Positions 7,387 to 17,500 of a stretch of DNA of 64,000 nucleotides are shown here, piece after piece. Positions within the stretch are counted from its first letter, which is position 1, and every line of letters begins with the position of its first letter. Origin of the DNA: UBA6176 sp032119375 (GTDB taxonomy: Bacteria; Verrucomicrobiota; Verrucomicrobiia; Limisphaerales; UBA9464); assembly GCA_964430505.1 (NCBI GenBank), contig CAYSGH010000012.1, forward strand, positions 6,522 through 70,521. Reading direction: 5' to 3'. The position numbers were made by a program, and so were the translations under genes. The notes under the pieces were generated by a model. It saw nothing but the letters and a program-made list of their open reading frames with translations, ran no database searches and was not told where the DNA came from.

Positions 7387-9305
7387 GGGGTGGTGAGGAA
7401 CTCCGCGCTGGTCATCAACGCCCACATGAGGTTGCGCGCCCGCTCGCCCGCGCGCTCGGGCCCCGAGCCTGCCAGCTCCCGCGCCGCCTCCAGTTCGTCG
7501 TCGGCCGGCTCGCGGCCAAACGCCGACCGGAACGCCTCGCGAACCCGCCCGTCGCCCTCCTGGATTCCCGCGAGGCGCGGCACGGTGCCGCCGCCCTCGG
7601 GCTTGAGCAGCTCCATCAACGCGGGCGAGTTCGCGAGGAACTGCGCCTGCTGGAACGTCGCGCTGTAATCCCGCGGCAACACGTCCGGGATCGCCCCGCT
7701 CGTCGCCCGGCGCAGGCCGTCCTCGTCCGGCCCCATCCCCGCCGCGACCCGCCACGACCGCGCGATCTGCTCGCCCGTCAGCGGACGTTCCAACGCCGAA
7801 GCGAAGGCCTCCGGCGGCCCGTCGCCACGGTCCAGCCCATAGGCGCGGCTCAGAACCAGCCCGCGAACGAGTCGGCGCGGGTCGTGGCCCGAGGCCGCGA
7901 AGTCCGCCGACAGCCAATCGAGCAGCTCCGGGTGGCTCGGGGCGTTGCGCGCGTTCATCTCGTCGGCCGGATGGATGATGCCGCGGCCCATCAGGACGGC
8001 CCACATGCGGTTGACGAAGGCCCGGGCCAGCAAGGGGTTGCCCTGCGTTGCCGCCGCCGCAAACGCCGCCCGGCGCGAGAACTTGGGCACGCGGGCCTTG
8101 GCCTTGGGATCATGGTAGAGATCGTCGCGATCCTCTTCCTTCGCGTCCGGGGCCGGGCGTTGCTCGTCCACGACCCGGCCGTTGAGGAGCGTGACCACGG
8201 CGGGCTGGGATTCCTTCCTGAGGTTGGTGAAGTTGACGAAGCCGCCGATGGCCGACTCGGCGACGAGGTTGCCGCCGTCGAGGTTCTTGCTGCGGTTGAA
8301 CGCGGCCACGAGGCCCCAGTAATGCGCCTGCTTGACCTCGCGGGCGAGCGGGTGGTCGTGGCATTGCGCGCAGTCCAGCCGCGTGCCGTACACGACGGGG
8401 GCGACGGCCTCCGCGATGGCTTGGTGGTTGTTGCGGCGCTCGTACAGGAACCACGATGCGCCCTTGGACAACGGGCCTTCCTCGCGCCCCACCAGCAGGT
8501 CGCGCACGGTTTCGTTCCAGGGCCGGTTTTGGCGAAACGCCGCCTCCAGGAACGTCCACCAGCCGTTTTGCCGCCGCCGGTCCTCGTGGTTCTCGCGGCG
8601 TGGACGTCCCATCAGGAACACGTCCCACAACTCCCGCATCCGCACCGCATAGGCGTCGGATGCCAGCAACCGATCCACGAGCCGCGCCCGGCGGTCCGGC
8701 GCGGGCTCGGCCAGGAAGGCGTCGGTCTCGCCCCGCGTGGGGATGCGCCCGGCGAGGTCGAGGTACACCCGGCGACACCAGGTTCGGTCGTCCACGGACG
8801 CGGCGGGCGTGAGGCTGCGGGCTTTCCATCCCTCGGCCAGCAAGGTGTCCACGGCGTCCGGGATGGAGGCGAACGCCCTCGGCACGGGGCCCGCAGTGGC
8901 AGGCTGCCTGGGCGCTGCGTCGCCCGCGGCCATGGCCGTGATCCATGCGCGGATCTTGGAGATCTCGGCGTCGCCCAACTGCTTCTTGGGCGGCATGTGC
9001 GGGTCGGCATCCGGGGCGAGGTACTGGTACAGGCGGCTCTTGGTGGGCTCGCCGGGCACGACCACCGCGCCCTCGTCACCGCCCTTCAGGACCGCCTGCG
9101 GCGTGTCGAGCTCAAGGCCGCCCTTGCGCTCGATCGGCCCGTGGCACTTGACGCAATGGACGTCGAGGATGGGCTGCACGTGCCAGCGCCATAGCGCGCC
9201 CGCGTCGTCAGCGAGCGCCGCGGCCCCCGCGACGGCCATCCATGCCATGCACACGGCTGGGCCGATGCGCGCGCGGGCGCGAGCTCTCTGGTGAAGCCCT
9301 GCCAT
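7383..9305 (-). CDS. Planctomycete-type cytochrome / DUF1549 / DUF1553 protein
   Basis: A 640-residue exported protein. After a signal peptide (basic start, ACMAWMAVAGAAALA-like core) comes the planctomycete-type cytochrome c domain with heme motif CVKCH (residues 51-55) and MPPKKQL (likely heme-ligand Met). DUF1549 follows at about residues 150-350, with WCRRVYLDLAGRIPT and the second CxxCH, CAQCHDHP. DUF1553 occupies about residues 400-630, with NRMWAVLMGRGI, SHPELLDWLSADF and ANSPALMELL. It is the first gene of a coupled unit with DUF1501 and WD40 and lies 174 bp after mutS. The start ATG 9303-9305 is chosen because the signal peptide follows it; no ribosome-binding site is clear. A periplasmic redox function is likely; the substrate is not known. 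Confidence 0.92.
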   Translation of the reverse strand: MAGLHQRARARARIGPAVCMAWMAVAGAAALADDAGALWRWHVQPILDVHCVKCHGPIERKGGLELDTPQAVLKGGDEGAVVVPGEPTKSRLYQYLAPDADPHMPPKKQLGDAEISKIRAWITAMAAGDAAPRQPATAGPVPRAFASIPDAVDTLLAEGWKARSLTPAASVDDRTWCRRVYLDLAGRIPTRGETDAFLAEPAPDRRARLVDRLLASDAYAVRMRELWDVFLMGRPRRENHEDRRRQNGWWTFLEAAFRQNRPWNETVRDLLVGREEGPLSKGASWFLYERRNNHQAIAEAVAPVVYGTRLDCAQCHDHPLAREVKQAHYWGLVAAFNRSKNLDGGNLVAESAIGGFVNFTNLRKESQPAVVTLLNGRVVDEQRPAPDAKEEDRDDLYHDPKAKARVPKFSRRAAFAAAATQGNPLLARAFVNRMWAVLMGRGIIHPADEMNARNAPSHPELLDWLSADFAASGHDPRRLVRGLVLSRAYGLDRGDGPPEAFASALERPLTGEQIARSWRVAAGMGPDEDGLRRATSGAIPDVLPRDYSATFQQAQFLANSPALMELLKPEGGGTVPRLAGIQEGDGRVREAFRSAFGREPADDELEAARELAGSGPERAGERARNLMWALMTSAEFLTTP

Positions 9306-9479
9306 GGGGGACGAACCGTTGTTCCCAACCCGCGCCACGATGGGACAGGACAACGGGCGCGGGAGCCGCAAGGCAAGGGGAAACTCGCGTGCGGGCCTGC
9401 CAAGCCCTTGGATTCGGCAGGACCGCTTTCGTGCCCATTGCAAAATGGTCCGCCCCTTGGCCGGGACGACTCGGTGGGC

Positions 9480-12131
9480 CTAGCCCCCGAGGAACAAGTC
9501 CATCTGGTTCGTTGGAGCCAGCGATTGCAGCCGACGGGGCGGGCGCGGGCGGGCGTCCGTCGTGGGCGCGGCCCCGACGTCCGGGCCTGCCATGGGTGCG
9601 GAGGCGCTCATCAACGCCTGGAGGTTGAGCTCGCTCTCCTCCAGCACGCGCAGGACCTCCTTGGCCCGCGCGATGACCGGCTTGGGCACGCCCGCGAGGC
9701 GCGCCACCTGGACGCCGTAGCTCTTGTCCGTCCCGCCCGGCAGCACCTTGTGCAGGAAGGCGACCTCGTCGTTTCGCTCGCGCACGGCGACATGGAAGTT
9801 GGCGACGCGGGGAAGGCGTGTGCCCGAGGGCGTCGGGGGCGTCCCGGCCTGCGGGTCCTGGCTCCAGCCCAGCTCCGTGAGCTCGTGGTAGTGCGTGGCG
9901 AACAACGTCTTGGCCCCCACCTGGTGGTGCAGGTGCTCGACGATGCTCCAGGCGAGGCTCAGGCCGTCGAAGGTGCTCGTGCCGCGCCCGATCTCGTCCA
10001 GGATCACCAGCGAGCGGCGCGTGGCATTGTTCAGGATGTTGGCCGCCTCGCTCATCTCCACCATGAACGTGCTCTGCCCCCGCGCGAGGTCGTCCGAGGC
10101 CCCAATCCGCGTGAAGATGCGGTCCAGCAGGTCCACCCGCGCGGCCGAGGCGGGCAGGAAGGCGCCGGTGTGGGCCATCAACGCCATCAAGGCCACCTGC
10201 CGGATGTAGGTGCTCTTGCCCGCCATGTTCGGCCCCGTGATCAACATCACCTGGCGCGTCGCCGGGTCGAGCTGCACGTCGTTGGGCACGAAGCGCCCCC
10301 CGCCCTGCGCAGACTCCAGCACCGGGTGACGCCCATCGCGCACGTCCAGGACGCCCTCGTCCCCCACCTCTGGACGGCAGTGGCCACGAAGCCGCGCGAC
10401 CTCCGCGAAGGCCGCCAACACGTCGAGCTGCGCCGCGGCGTCCGCCGTGGCCTGGCATGGGGCGAGCCGTCCCAGCACCTCCTCGCGCAGGCGGAGGAAC
10501 AAGTCGTGCTCGAGCCGCCCGGAACGTTCCTGCGCGCCCAGGATCTTCCCTTCCATCGACTTCAGCTCCGGCGTGATGAAGCGCTCGCCGTTCGCCACGG
10601 TCTGCTTGCGGATGTACTCGGGCGGGACCTTGGCCAGGTGCGCCTTGGTCACCTCGATGAAGTACCCGAAGACGGAGTTGAACCCGACCTTGAGGCTTGG
10701 GATGCCCGTCCGCGCGGCCTCCTCCTGCTGCATCTTGGCGATCCAGTCCTTGCCCCCGGACGCCAGGGCCCGCAGCTCGTCCAGCTCGGCGCTGAAGCCC
10801 TCCCGGATCATGCCGCCCTCCTTGATGGCCATCGGCGGCTCGTCCACCAGCGCGCGCCCCAGCAGCTCGGCCAGGTCGGGCAACGGCTCCAAGGCCGCCG
10901 CCAGCTCGCCCAGGAGGCCCGAACGCCCCGCCGCCACCTGCTCGACGACGGACCGCAGCCCCGGGACCTGCGCAAGCCCAACGCGCAGGGCGACGAGGTC
11001 CCGTGCGTTGCCGCCGCCAGCGGACAACCGCCCCAGCGTGCGCTCCAGGTCCCGCAGCTCGCGCAACGACTGGCGGAACGCATCCAGCGTGCCCCCGGCG
11101 TCCAGCCACGCCTGCACCGCCCCTTGCCTTGCATGGATGCCTTCCACCGAGGCCAACGGCTGCGTCAGCCAGTCGCGCAGCCGCCGCGCCCCCATGGGCG
11201 TGACCGTCCGGTTCAGGGCGGCCATCAAGGTCGTGTCCCGTCCGGCGTCCGCCCGCAGCGGCTCGATGACTTCCAGGTTCCGCAGCGAGATGGAATCCAA
11301 CACCAGGTAGTCCGATACCTCGTAGCAACGGATGCGGGTCAGATGGGCGACGTCCCGCCGGAGCTGGTTGACGAGGTAATGAATCGCCGCCCCGGCCGCG
11401 CCGATGGCCGCCGCGCGGCCCCGCAGCCCAAACCCATCCAGCGAGCCCACCTTGAAGTGGCCTTGCAACGTGAACGGGGCCGTCTCCGGCCCGAAGGCCC
11501 AGTCCTCGTAGGGCGTGACGATGCGGCCGTCTGGCGCGCGGAACGAGGCGTCGGTCCCCCCTTGCGCGCCCTCGATCCCGAGGATCCGCACCAGGACGTC
11601 GTCGCCAGACGGCACCAGGACCTCGGCCGGGCGCAGCCGGTCCAGCTCCGCGCGCAGCGACTTCTCGTCTGCCAGCTCCGTGGCCCGGAAGTCGCCCGTC
11701 GTCAGGTCCACCACGGCCAGCCCAAACCGCGCCGCGTGACGCAGCACGCTGGCGAGGAAGTTGTTGCGGTCGGCGCTCAGCAGGCGGTCGTCGAAGTGCG
11801 TGCCCGGCGACAGGATTTGGGAGACGGCGCGCTGGACGAGCTTCCCGGGCTTGGGCTCCTCCATTTGGTCGCAGATGGCGACCTTGCGCCCGGCCTTGAG
11901 CAGGCGTCCGACGTAGGCGTTGGCGGCATGGTACGGGATGCCGCACATGGGGATCCCGTTGCGCCGGGTAAGGGCCACGTTGAGCAACCCGGCGGCCGCC
12001 TGCGCGTCCTCGAAGAACAGCTCGTAGAAGTCGCCCAGGCGAAACAACAGCAACGCGTCCTTGGGCAGCCCGGACTTGATCTGCCGGTACTGCGCCATCA
12101 TGGGCGTCAAGGTGGACTCGTTGCCTGCCAT
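9480..12131 (-). CDS. mutS: DNA mismatch repair protein MutS
   Basis: Recognises mispairs and small loops and starts mismatch repair with MutL. The 883-residue length is normal. Domain I begins TPMMAQYRQIK and has the mismatch-reading FYELFFEDA (the Phe-x-Glu motif), with LTRRNGIPMCGIPYHA after it. The ATPase domain has Walker A GPNMAGKSTYIRQ (about residue 635), the STFMVEMSE signature, Walker B VILDEIGRGTSTFDG and the ATHYHELTEL motif. The C-terminus carries NQMDLF, which fits a sliding-clamp-binding motif. The ATG 12129-12131 gives the expected N-terminus. The opposite strand is open for more than 1000 codons here, an effect of base composition. It is divergent from the glycosyltransferase gene (171 bp between the starts). 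Confidence 0.97.
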   Translation of the reverse strand: MAGNESTLTPMMAQYRQIKSGLPKDALLLFRLGDFYELFFEDAQAAAGLLNVALTRRNGIPMCGIPYHAANAYVGRLLKAGRKVAICDQMEEPKPGKLVQRAVSQILSPGTHFDDRLLSADRNNFLASVLRHAARFGLAVVDLTTGDFRATELADEKSLRAELDRLRPAEVLVPSGDDVLVRILGIEGAQGGTDASFRAPDGRIVTPYEDWAFGPETAPFTLQGHFKVGSLDGFGLRGRAAAIGAAGAAIHYLVNQLRRDVAHLTRIRCYEVSDYLVLDSISLRNLEVIEPLRADAGRDTTLMAALNRTVTPMGARRLRDWLTQPLASVEGIHARQGAVQAWLDAGGTLDAFRQSLRELRDLERTLGRLSAGGGNARDLVALRVGLAQVPGLRSVVEQVAAGRSGLLGELAAALEPLPDLAELLGRALVDEPPMAIKEGGMIREGFSAELDELRALASGGKDWIAKMQQEEAARTGIPSLKVGFNSVFGYFIEVTKAHLAKVPPEYIRKQTVANGERFITPELKSMEGKILGAQERSGRLEHDLFLRLREEVLGRLAPCQATADAAAQLDVLAAFAEVARLRGHCRPEVGDEGVLDVRDGRHPVLESAQGGGRFVPNDVQLDPATRQVMLITGPNMAGKSTYIRQVALMALMAHTGAFLPASAARVDLLDRIFTRIGASDDLARGQSTFMVEMSEAANILNNATRRSLVILDEIGRGTSTFDGLSLAWSIVEHLHHQVGAKTLFATHYHELTELGWSQDPQAGTPPTPSGTRLPRVANFHVAVRERNDEVAFLHKVLPGGTDKSYGVQVARLAGVPKPVIARAKEVLRVLEESELNLQALMSASAPMAGPDVGAAPTTDARPRPPRRLQSLAPTNQMDLFLGG

Positions 12132-12302
12132 CGCTGGGCCAGACTACGGGCATGGGCCGACGCCGAAAAGGATGCTTGCTGGGGAAGCCCCAGAAGGGCG
12201 CCGGGCAGTGCATCCTTGACGTTGTGGCGTCCTGCCTCGTCTCCTCGCCACGGCGTCGCTGGTCCCCCCGCCCGTCGGGCATCACCGTTGCCGTCTTCAC
12301 GC

Positions 12303-13106
12303 ATGTCCAGGCTGCCCGTCAGCATCGCCGTCATTGCCAGCAACGAGGAGGACAACCTCCGCGCCTGCCTCGCCTCCGTGCGGGACTGGGCCTCCGAGAT
12401 CGTCGTGGTCGTCAATGACTGCCGCGACGGCACCGTCGACGTCGCCCGTTCGTCTGGGGCCCTTGTCCAAGAGCGGCCCTGGGTGGATTACGCCACCCAA
12501 AAGAACCACGCGCTCGACGCCTGCACGCAGCCTTGGGTGCTGGCCATTGATGCCGACGAGGAGGTGTCCGCCTCCTTGAGGGCCGAGATCGAGGGGTTCA
12601 TCGCCACCGCGTCCGGGGGGACATGGGGTGCCGAGGTTCCCCGTTGCACCCGCTTGCTGGGCCGCTGGATTCGCCACGGGGAATGGTATCCGGACCGCGT
12701 CTTGCGGCTGGTGCGGCGCGGCGCGGGGCGTTGGGGTGGCGATGCCTACCACACCGTCATCCAACCCATCCGGGGCGGCGGCCGCGTCGCGCGATTGAAG
12801 GGCGACCTGCTCCATCATGGCTATCCGGACACCCGCAGCTACGTCGCCCGGCTCAATCGGCAGGCCGACTACTTCGCGCGGCATCACCAGGGGTCCGGGC
12901 TCGCATCCGCCGCATGGATTGCCGCCGGTCGAGCGGCATGGCGGTTCGTTCGGAGCTACGTCGTGCGCCTGGGCTTCCTGGACGGGTTCCCCGGGTTGTT
13001 CGTGGCCGCGACGGCGGCCTATTCGTGCTTCATCCGCTACGCCCGCCTTTACGAGAACCTCCTCCCGTCGCGTCCCGCCGCGACCAAGCACGTCGGCGAC
13101 ACCTAG
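12303..13106 (+). CDS. Glycosyltransferase family 2, WaaE/KdtX-like
   Basis: A 267-residue cytoplasmic, membrane-associated glycosyltransferase with a GT-A fold. The N-terminus PVSIAVIASNEEDNLRACL is the nucleotide-sugar-binding start. The acidic LAIDADEEVS is the metal-binding DxD. RPWVDYATQKNHAL and the RLLGRWIRHGEWYPDRVLRL segment are characteristic of the WaaE/KdtX branch that adds sugars to the lipopolysaccharide core. YENLLPSR lies near the C-terminus. The frame is open far upstream opposite mutS, but the ATG at 12303 starts the conserved domain. It is followed 49 bp later by an FkbM methyltransferase, probably in one transcript for cell-surface glycan assembly. Confidence 0.85.
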   Translation: MSRLPVSIAVIASNEEDNLRACLASVRDWASEIVVVVNDCRDGTVDVARSSGALVQERPWVDYATQKNHALDACTQPWVLAIDADEEVSASLRAEIEGFIATASGGTWGAEVPRCTRLLGRWIRHGEWYPDRVLRLVRRGAGRWGGDAYHTVIQPIRGGGRVARLKGDLLHHGYPDTRSYVARLNRQADYFARHHQGSGLASAAWIAAGRAAWRFVRSYVVRLGFLDGFPGLFVAATAAYSCFIRYARLYENLLPSRPAATKHVGDT

Positions 13107-13155
13107 CCTCGGCGCCCCACCATCCTTCACGAACGCCCGCCCCATCCCGAACGCC

Positions 13156-13971
13156 ATGTCCTTCCTGAAGCGCCTGTTTCGCAACGTCCGACTCCGCATC
13201 CGAAGCGGCCCCAACCAAGGCCTTTGGTGGAGCGCCACGAGCGGGTCGCGCTACCTGCGGGGCGACTTCGTCCGGGGCAAGGCCACGTGCCTGCAACGCC
13301 TCACCATGCCCGGCGAGGTCGTCTGGGACATCGGCTCGCACCGGGGCTTCACCGTGCTCGTCGAATCGCGGGTCGTCGGCCCGTCGGGCCGCGTGTTTGC
13401 CTTCGAGCCCAACCCGGAGAGCCGCGGCCTGCTGGAGCGGCATGTCCGATGGAACCGGCTTTCCAACGTCACCGTCTTCCCATGGGCCATGGGCCGGGCG
13501 GAGGGCCAGATGACCTTCGGATGGGAACGCAAGAACCCGGACGCCGCCATGTTGCCGGCGTTGGAGCGGCGGTCGTCGTCGTTGGCCTGCCACCTGGGCG
13601 GCGAAGGCCACGTGGTTCGTGTGCGGCACGTGGACGGCATCATTGCCGACGGCACGGCCCCGGCGCCCACGCTGATGAAGATCGACGTGGAAGGGGCGGA
13701 GCTGGACGTGTTGGAGGGCGCCGTCGGGTTGCTGGCACGCGAGCCGCGCCTCGCCATCGTCCTGGCCACGCACAACCCGACGATTCACGACGCTTGCTGC
13801 GAGCGGTTGCGACGCGAGGGGATGGAGGTGGTGGAGGCGGAGAACGTGGCGACGGGCCGACGCGAGGGATGGGGTGCGGTGGGCGACGCTGACGTGCTGG
13901 CGTTCAAGACGGCCCGGCAGGTTCCCCAGGGGCTGAAGTCCGCCTTCGCCGCGATTGACCTGCACGGCTGA
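13156..13971 (+). CDS. FkbM family methyltransferase
   Basis: A 271-residue SAM-dependent methyltransferase. Motif I is VVWDIGSHRGFTVL, followed by FAFEPNPESRGLLERH (acidic loop) and LMKIDVEGAELDVLEGA, the diagnostic FkbM motif. FkbM enzymes O-methylate sugars or natural products. Next to a lipopolysaccharide-type glycosyltransferase, methylation of a surface glycan is the simplest reading. The N-terminus is short and basic (MSFLKRLFRNVRLRIR), which may sit on the membrane surface. ATG 13156 is chosen because the conserved fold begins shortly after it. Confidence 0.85.
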   Translation: MSFLKRLFRNVRLRIRSGPNQGLWWSATSGSRYLRGDFVRGKATCLQRLTMPGEVVWDIGSHRGFTVLVESRVVGPSGRVFAFEPNPESRGLLERHVRWNRLSNVTVFPWAMGRAEGQMTFGWERKNPDAAMLPALERRSSSLACHLGGEGHVVRVRHVDGIIADGTAPAPTLMKIDVEGAELDVLEGAVGLLAREPRLAIVLATHNPTIHDACCERLRREGMEVVEAENVATGRREGWGAVGDADVLAFKTARQVPQGLKSAFAAIDLHG

Positions 13972-14529
13972 GGCGGGCCTTGGGGCCTCACGCAACGTCG
14001 CGGCGCAGGGCCCGCAGCCCTCGTCCGACCTCTTCGGCAGGGCGTCCAGCCAAGCCATGGCAGTTTCAAATCCATCGGGGCCTTCTTGCTGTCTCGAAGG
14101 GTGTCCGCAAATCCCTCCCTCCCAACGGAATCACCCGGGCAACCAGGTGAATTCATGCCCTCTTTTGCCCATGGGCCGACGGCTGGAGAGGGATTGGAGG
14201 AGAGGCAAGAATAGTGAACCTAGAAACGGCAGTGGGTCCGTCTGTAGGCCGCGTGCCCTCACGCGGCGGCGGCGATGCCTCGTGCCCGGTGCGCCGGGTC
14301 AGGGGACCCGGCCTACAGCCGAACCGGGCCTACCTCGACCTCACCCGCAGGGTGAGCCCCTGGGTTCCTGTCCATGAGCCCATCCGACCCGATGGGAAGG
14401 GCGTTTACTCGTTTTGGCACCCTCATTGACTGCCGATTTCAGGGTGAAAGGAAGAATTGACAATTTCAGTTGAGAGATTCGCGATGGGTTTACTGAAAGG
14501 GAAGGTCGTTCTTCGTCGGCGCCTTAGGG
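13972..14529. other. Non-coding leader region before the giant gene
   Basis: 558 bp without a credible gene. It contains a palindromic element (14243-14317), a further 7-bp hairpin CTCACCC-GCA-GGGTGAG (14340-14356), and a relatively AT-rich last 100 bp. A perfect -35 word TTGACA lies at 14457-14462, but the -10 position (CGCGAT at 17-bp spacing) is poor, so a promoter is only suggested. A short frame from ATG 14484 is not in phase with the giant gene. Confidence 0.5.
14243..14317. repeat. Palindromic (REP-like) cruciform element
   Basis: A 75-nt element whose ends TGTAGGCC and GGCCTACA pair with each other. The interior holds two hairpins, CCGCGTG-CCCT-CACGCGG and GCCGGGTC-AGG-GGACCCGGC. Folded, this is a closed stem with two side arms. 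I recall elements with 'GTAGGCCG...CGGCCTAC' ends scattered between verrucomicrobial genes, but that is memory, not a search. It lies 213 bp upstream of the giant gene. Confidence 0.6.
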
Positions 14530-17500
14530 ATGCCGTGGCTGCCCAACTGGGCTGCGTGGGCGACGGATGCGGCGAGGGCGCGCTTGGGGTTTGGGTTGGA
14601 ATCCCCGGGTTCAGCGAGCGTGAACAGGCAACGAACAACGTGGCGGGGCTTGGAGCTGCTGGAGGAGCGAACGCTTCTCTCGAGCGAAGGCTTGTTGCCG
14701 GATGCGTTCGGGGCCGACGCGGACGTCGGAATCGTGCAGGAAGGTTTGGTTGAAACAGCGGAATGGTTGGGGATGAGGCCGCGCGAGGCGGCCTCGGTCG
14801 TTTTGGAGGGTCCCGGCGAGGCCGATGCGGAGGGCGGACTGTTCGGGGGAGCCGTGGCGTGGGGGGCTGGGGAGCGATCCGGCGAGGAGGAAGAGCGTCG
14901 GCGCGGTCACGCAGCGGTGGCGGGAGCCGGCGACGCGGGAGGCGAGGAGCAGCAGGACGTGGCATCCTTGGCCGGGGACCTTCGGGTGGATGGCTCGCTG
15001 GAACCAGCGGGCGGGGTCTTGGACTTGAAGCCGGGCGATGTCCTGCACGGGACGGGAACCGTCCAGGGGGACGTGACCGGCGAGGGGACGATTCGGCCGG
15101 GCAACTCGCCGGGGCGGACGACGTTCACGGGCAACTTTACGCCGGGCGAAGGCGCGGTGACGGAGATTGAGATTTGGGGGCTCGGCCAAGGCGTCTCGAC
15201 GGGGTACGACTGGCTGGAGGTGACGGGTGCGGCCTCGCCCAACGGCACGTTGAAGATCCTGTTCCAGCCCCAGGGCGGGTACGTGCCGGCCTTGGGCCAG
15301 ACCTTTGACGTGATGACGTGGGGCAGTCGCCCGGCCGGGCAGGTCTTCGACAACTGGCTGGGAACGGCATCCATCCCGGGGCAACCCGGTTGGGCGCTGC
15401 GGCCGGAGTATTTGGCGGACCGGCTTCGGCTGACGCTGGTGCAGACGCCCACCTTGGCGGCCGGCGTGGACACGGTCCTGCTCAATGGCCTCCAGCAGTT
15501 GGGCAGCGTCGCCAACTTCCTGGACTCCGCCGGTGAGTTTGCACAGGCGGTGCCCTTCATTGGATCGAACCTAGGGAGCTTGGCGGACCAGGGTACGGCC
15601 CTCATCAACGGCGTCCGCGCACGGATTCAGTCCGTCTTGAACAGCTTGCCCCGGGCAGGACAGGTCGTCTCGGCCATCGAAGGTTGGAACAACACGACGT
15701 TCGGGGGCTTTCTCTTTCAGGTGAACGGGGTCCTTGCGACCTACGGGACCACCAGCGCCGATCCTGTCTCGTGGGACGTGAACGTGTCGTTGAAGCCCAC
15801 GGCGGCGACGACTGCGGCATTGCAGGACGTGGCGGGCGGCGTGTTTGGGGCGGTGTTCTCCGGGGCGGCGCCCTTGGTCACCGTTCAGGCGGAGGCGGTC
15901 CTGGATTTCAGCTTTGGGAATGACGGCGGGTTTTTCGTGGGGATTGACCAGCTCGGTGCCCGCGCGTCCGTCAACGCCACCAACCTGACGGGATTCCAGT
16001 TCGACCTCGGCCTCCCCGGGGGACTGGCTGGTTTTGGCGTCAGCAATGGGAGCGTCCTCGTCTCGGCGGCCGTGTCGGCCGTGCCGGATGCGGGCATCCT
16101 GACGGGAGGTCGCCTCACCTCGGCCACGCTGACGTCCCTCGCCAATGGGAGCATCCCGGTCGGAAATGCCTTCAATCTCCAGGACTCGGGGACCTTGGAG
16201 GCGGTGTTCCCGTTTGGGTACCAGGCGATCGACTTCCTTGGGTTCAACCTGGCGGGCCAGTATGTGCTTCGCGTCGCCACCAACGACCTGCTGGGAGGCT
16301 CCCTGCCATCGGTGAGCCTGGGGGTGAACAGCACCATGACCCTGTCCGGGCAAACGTTGTCGGGCAGCTTCACCTTCAAGAACACCGGGACGGAGACCAT
16401 CCTCCAGGCCAGCAACATCACCTTCAACCTCGGGGCGGGTCCGGACCGCGTGCTGAGCGTCCAGAACGGCTCCGGAAACTTTGTCCTCCTGGGCTCGGGC
16501 GTGGCGGGGACGTTGGCGCTGGACTTCAACCTGGGGCCCGCCCTCCCGGGGCTGACCTTGTCCCTGACAGGTCTCCGCCTGGCCGTGAACACCACGGGCG
16601 GCGCGGTCGCCTCGATCAACGGCGTGGCGGTCAACCTTCCGGCCGGCCCTTACTTCCGCGTCTCCGGCAATGGGTCGGTGGGCCTGTCCAACCCGGCCGC
16701 CAGCCTCGTGGGCGACTTCGTCTTTGAGCCGCGGGACGCCGACAACAACACGGGCAACGGGTATGAGGAGGTGGCGGTGGGGGTGGCGAACATGGCGTTC
16801 GCGTTCTCGGAAGGCGCGCAGAAGGTCGTGGACGTCACGCAAGGGGCGGGCGTGTTGGTGTTCCGGACCGGCGGCGTGACGGGTCAACTGAGCGTCCAAG
16901 CGAGCGTGGCCGTCCCGGGCTTCAGCCTTTCGGGCCGTCATTCGGTCGCCCTGAACACCGCCTCCACGGCGTACAACGCCACGGTCAACGTCAATGGGAC
17001 GTCCCTCGCGGTGAACCTTGGGGCCGGACCCTACCTGCGGGTGGCTTCCACCGGGACGACCCCGGCGACGACGGCCATGTTGCAGGTCCAAGGAACGATC
17101 TTCCGCGGCAACTTCGAGTTTGAGCGCAAGACGACCGCCTCGTCCCAGACCGTCGTCACCGTCGCCGCGACGGCCGTGTCCGTGGAACTCGGCCCCAATG
17201 GCGGCAGCCTGGTGCGCGTGACGGACGGGAGTGGCCTGTTCCTGCTGACCACGGCGGGCCTGGCCGGGGACGCCAGTGCGACCGTCAGCGTGGTCGTGCC
17301 CGGCGTGACGACCTCCTCGGGGACGTTTCGCCTTCGGGTGAACACCCGGCCGACGCCGGTGAATGAGTCCGTCACCGTCAACGGCAGCCCCGTCACGGTG
17401 AACGTCCCGTCGGGTCCCTATGTCCGGGTGGACGCCACCGCCTTGTCCCTGTCCTTCCTGGGCATTGACGTATCCGGGAACTTTTCCTTTGAACAGCGAA

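Noticed and set aside
9291..12302. Open frame of about 1000 codons on the plus strand opposite mutS
   Set aside because: It continues out of frame-matched mutS sequence, has no motifs, and results from high GC at third positions; only the part from 12303 is a real glycosyltransferase.
14484..14753. Alternative basic N-terminus for the giant protein from ATG 14484
   Set aside because: It is out of frame with the LEPR-XLL motif, and its own frame ends at 14753 without any conserved feature.
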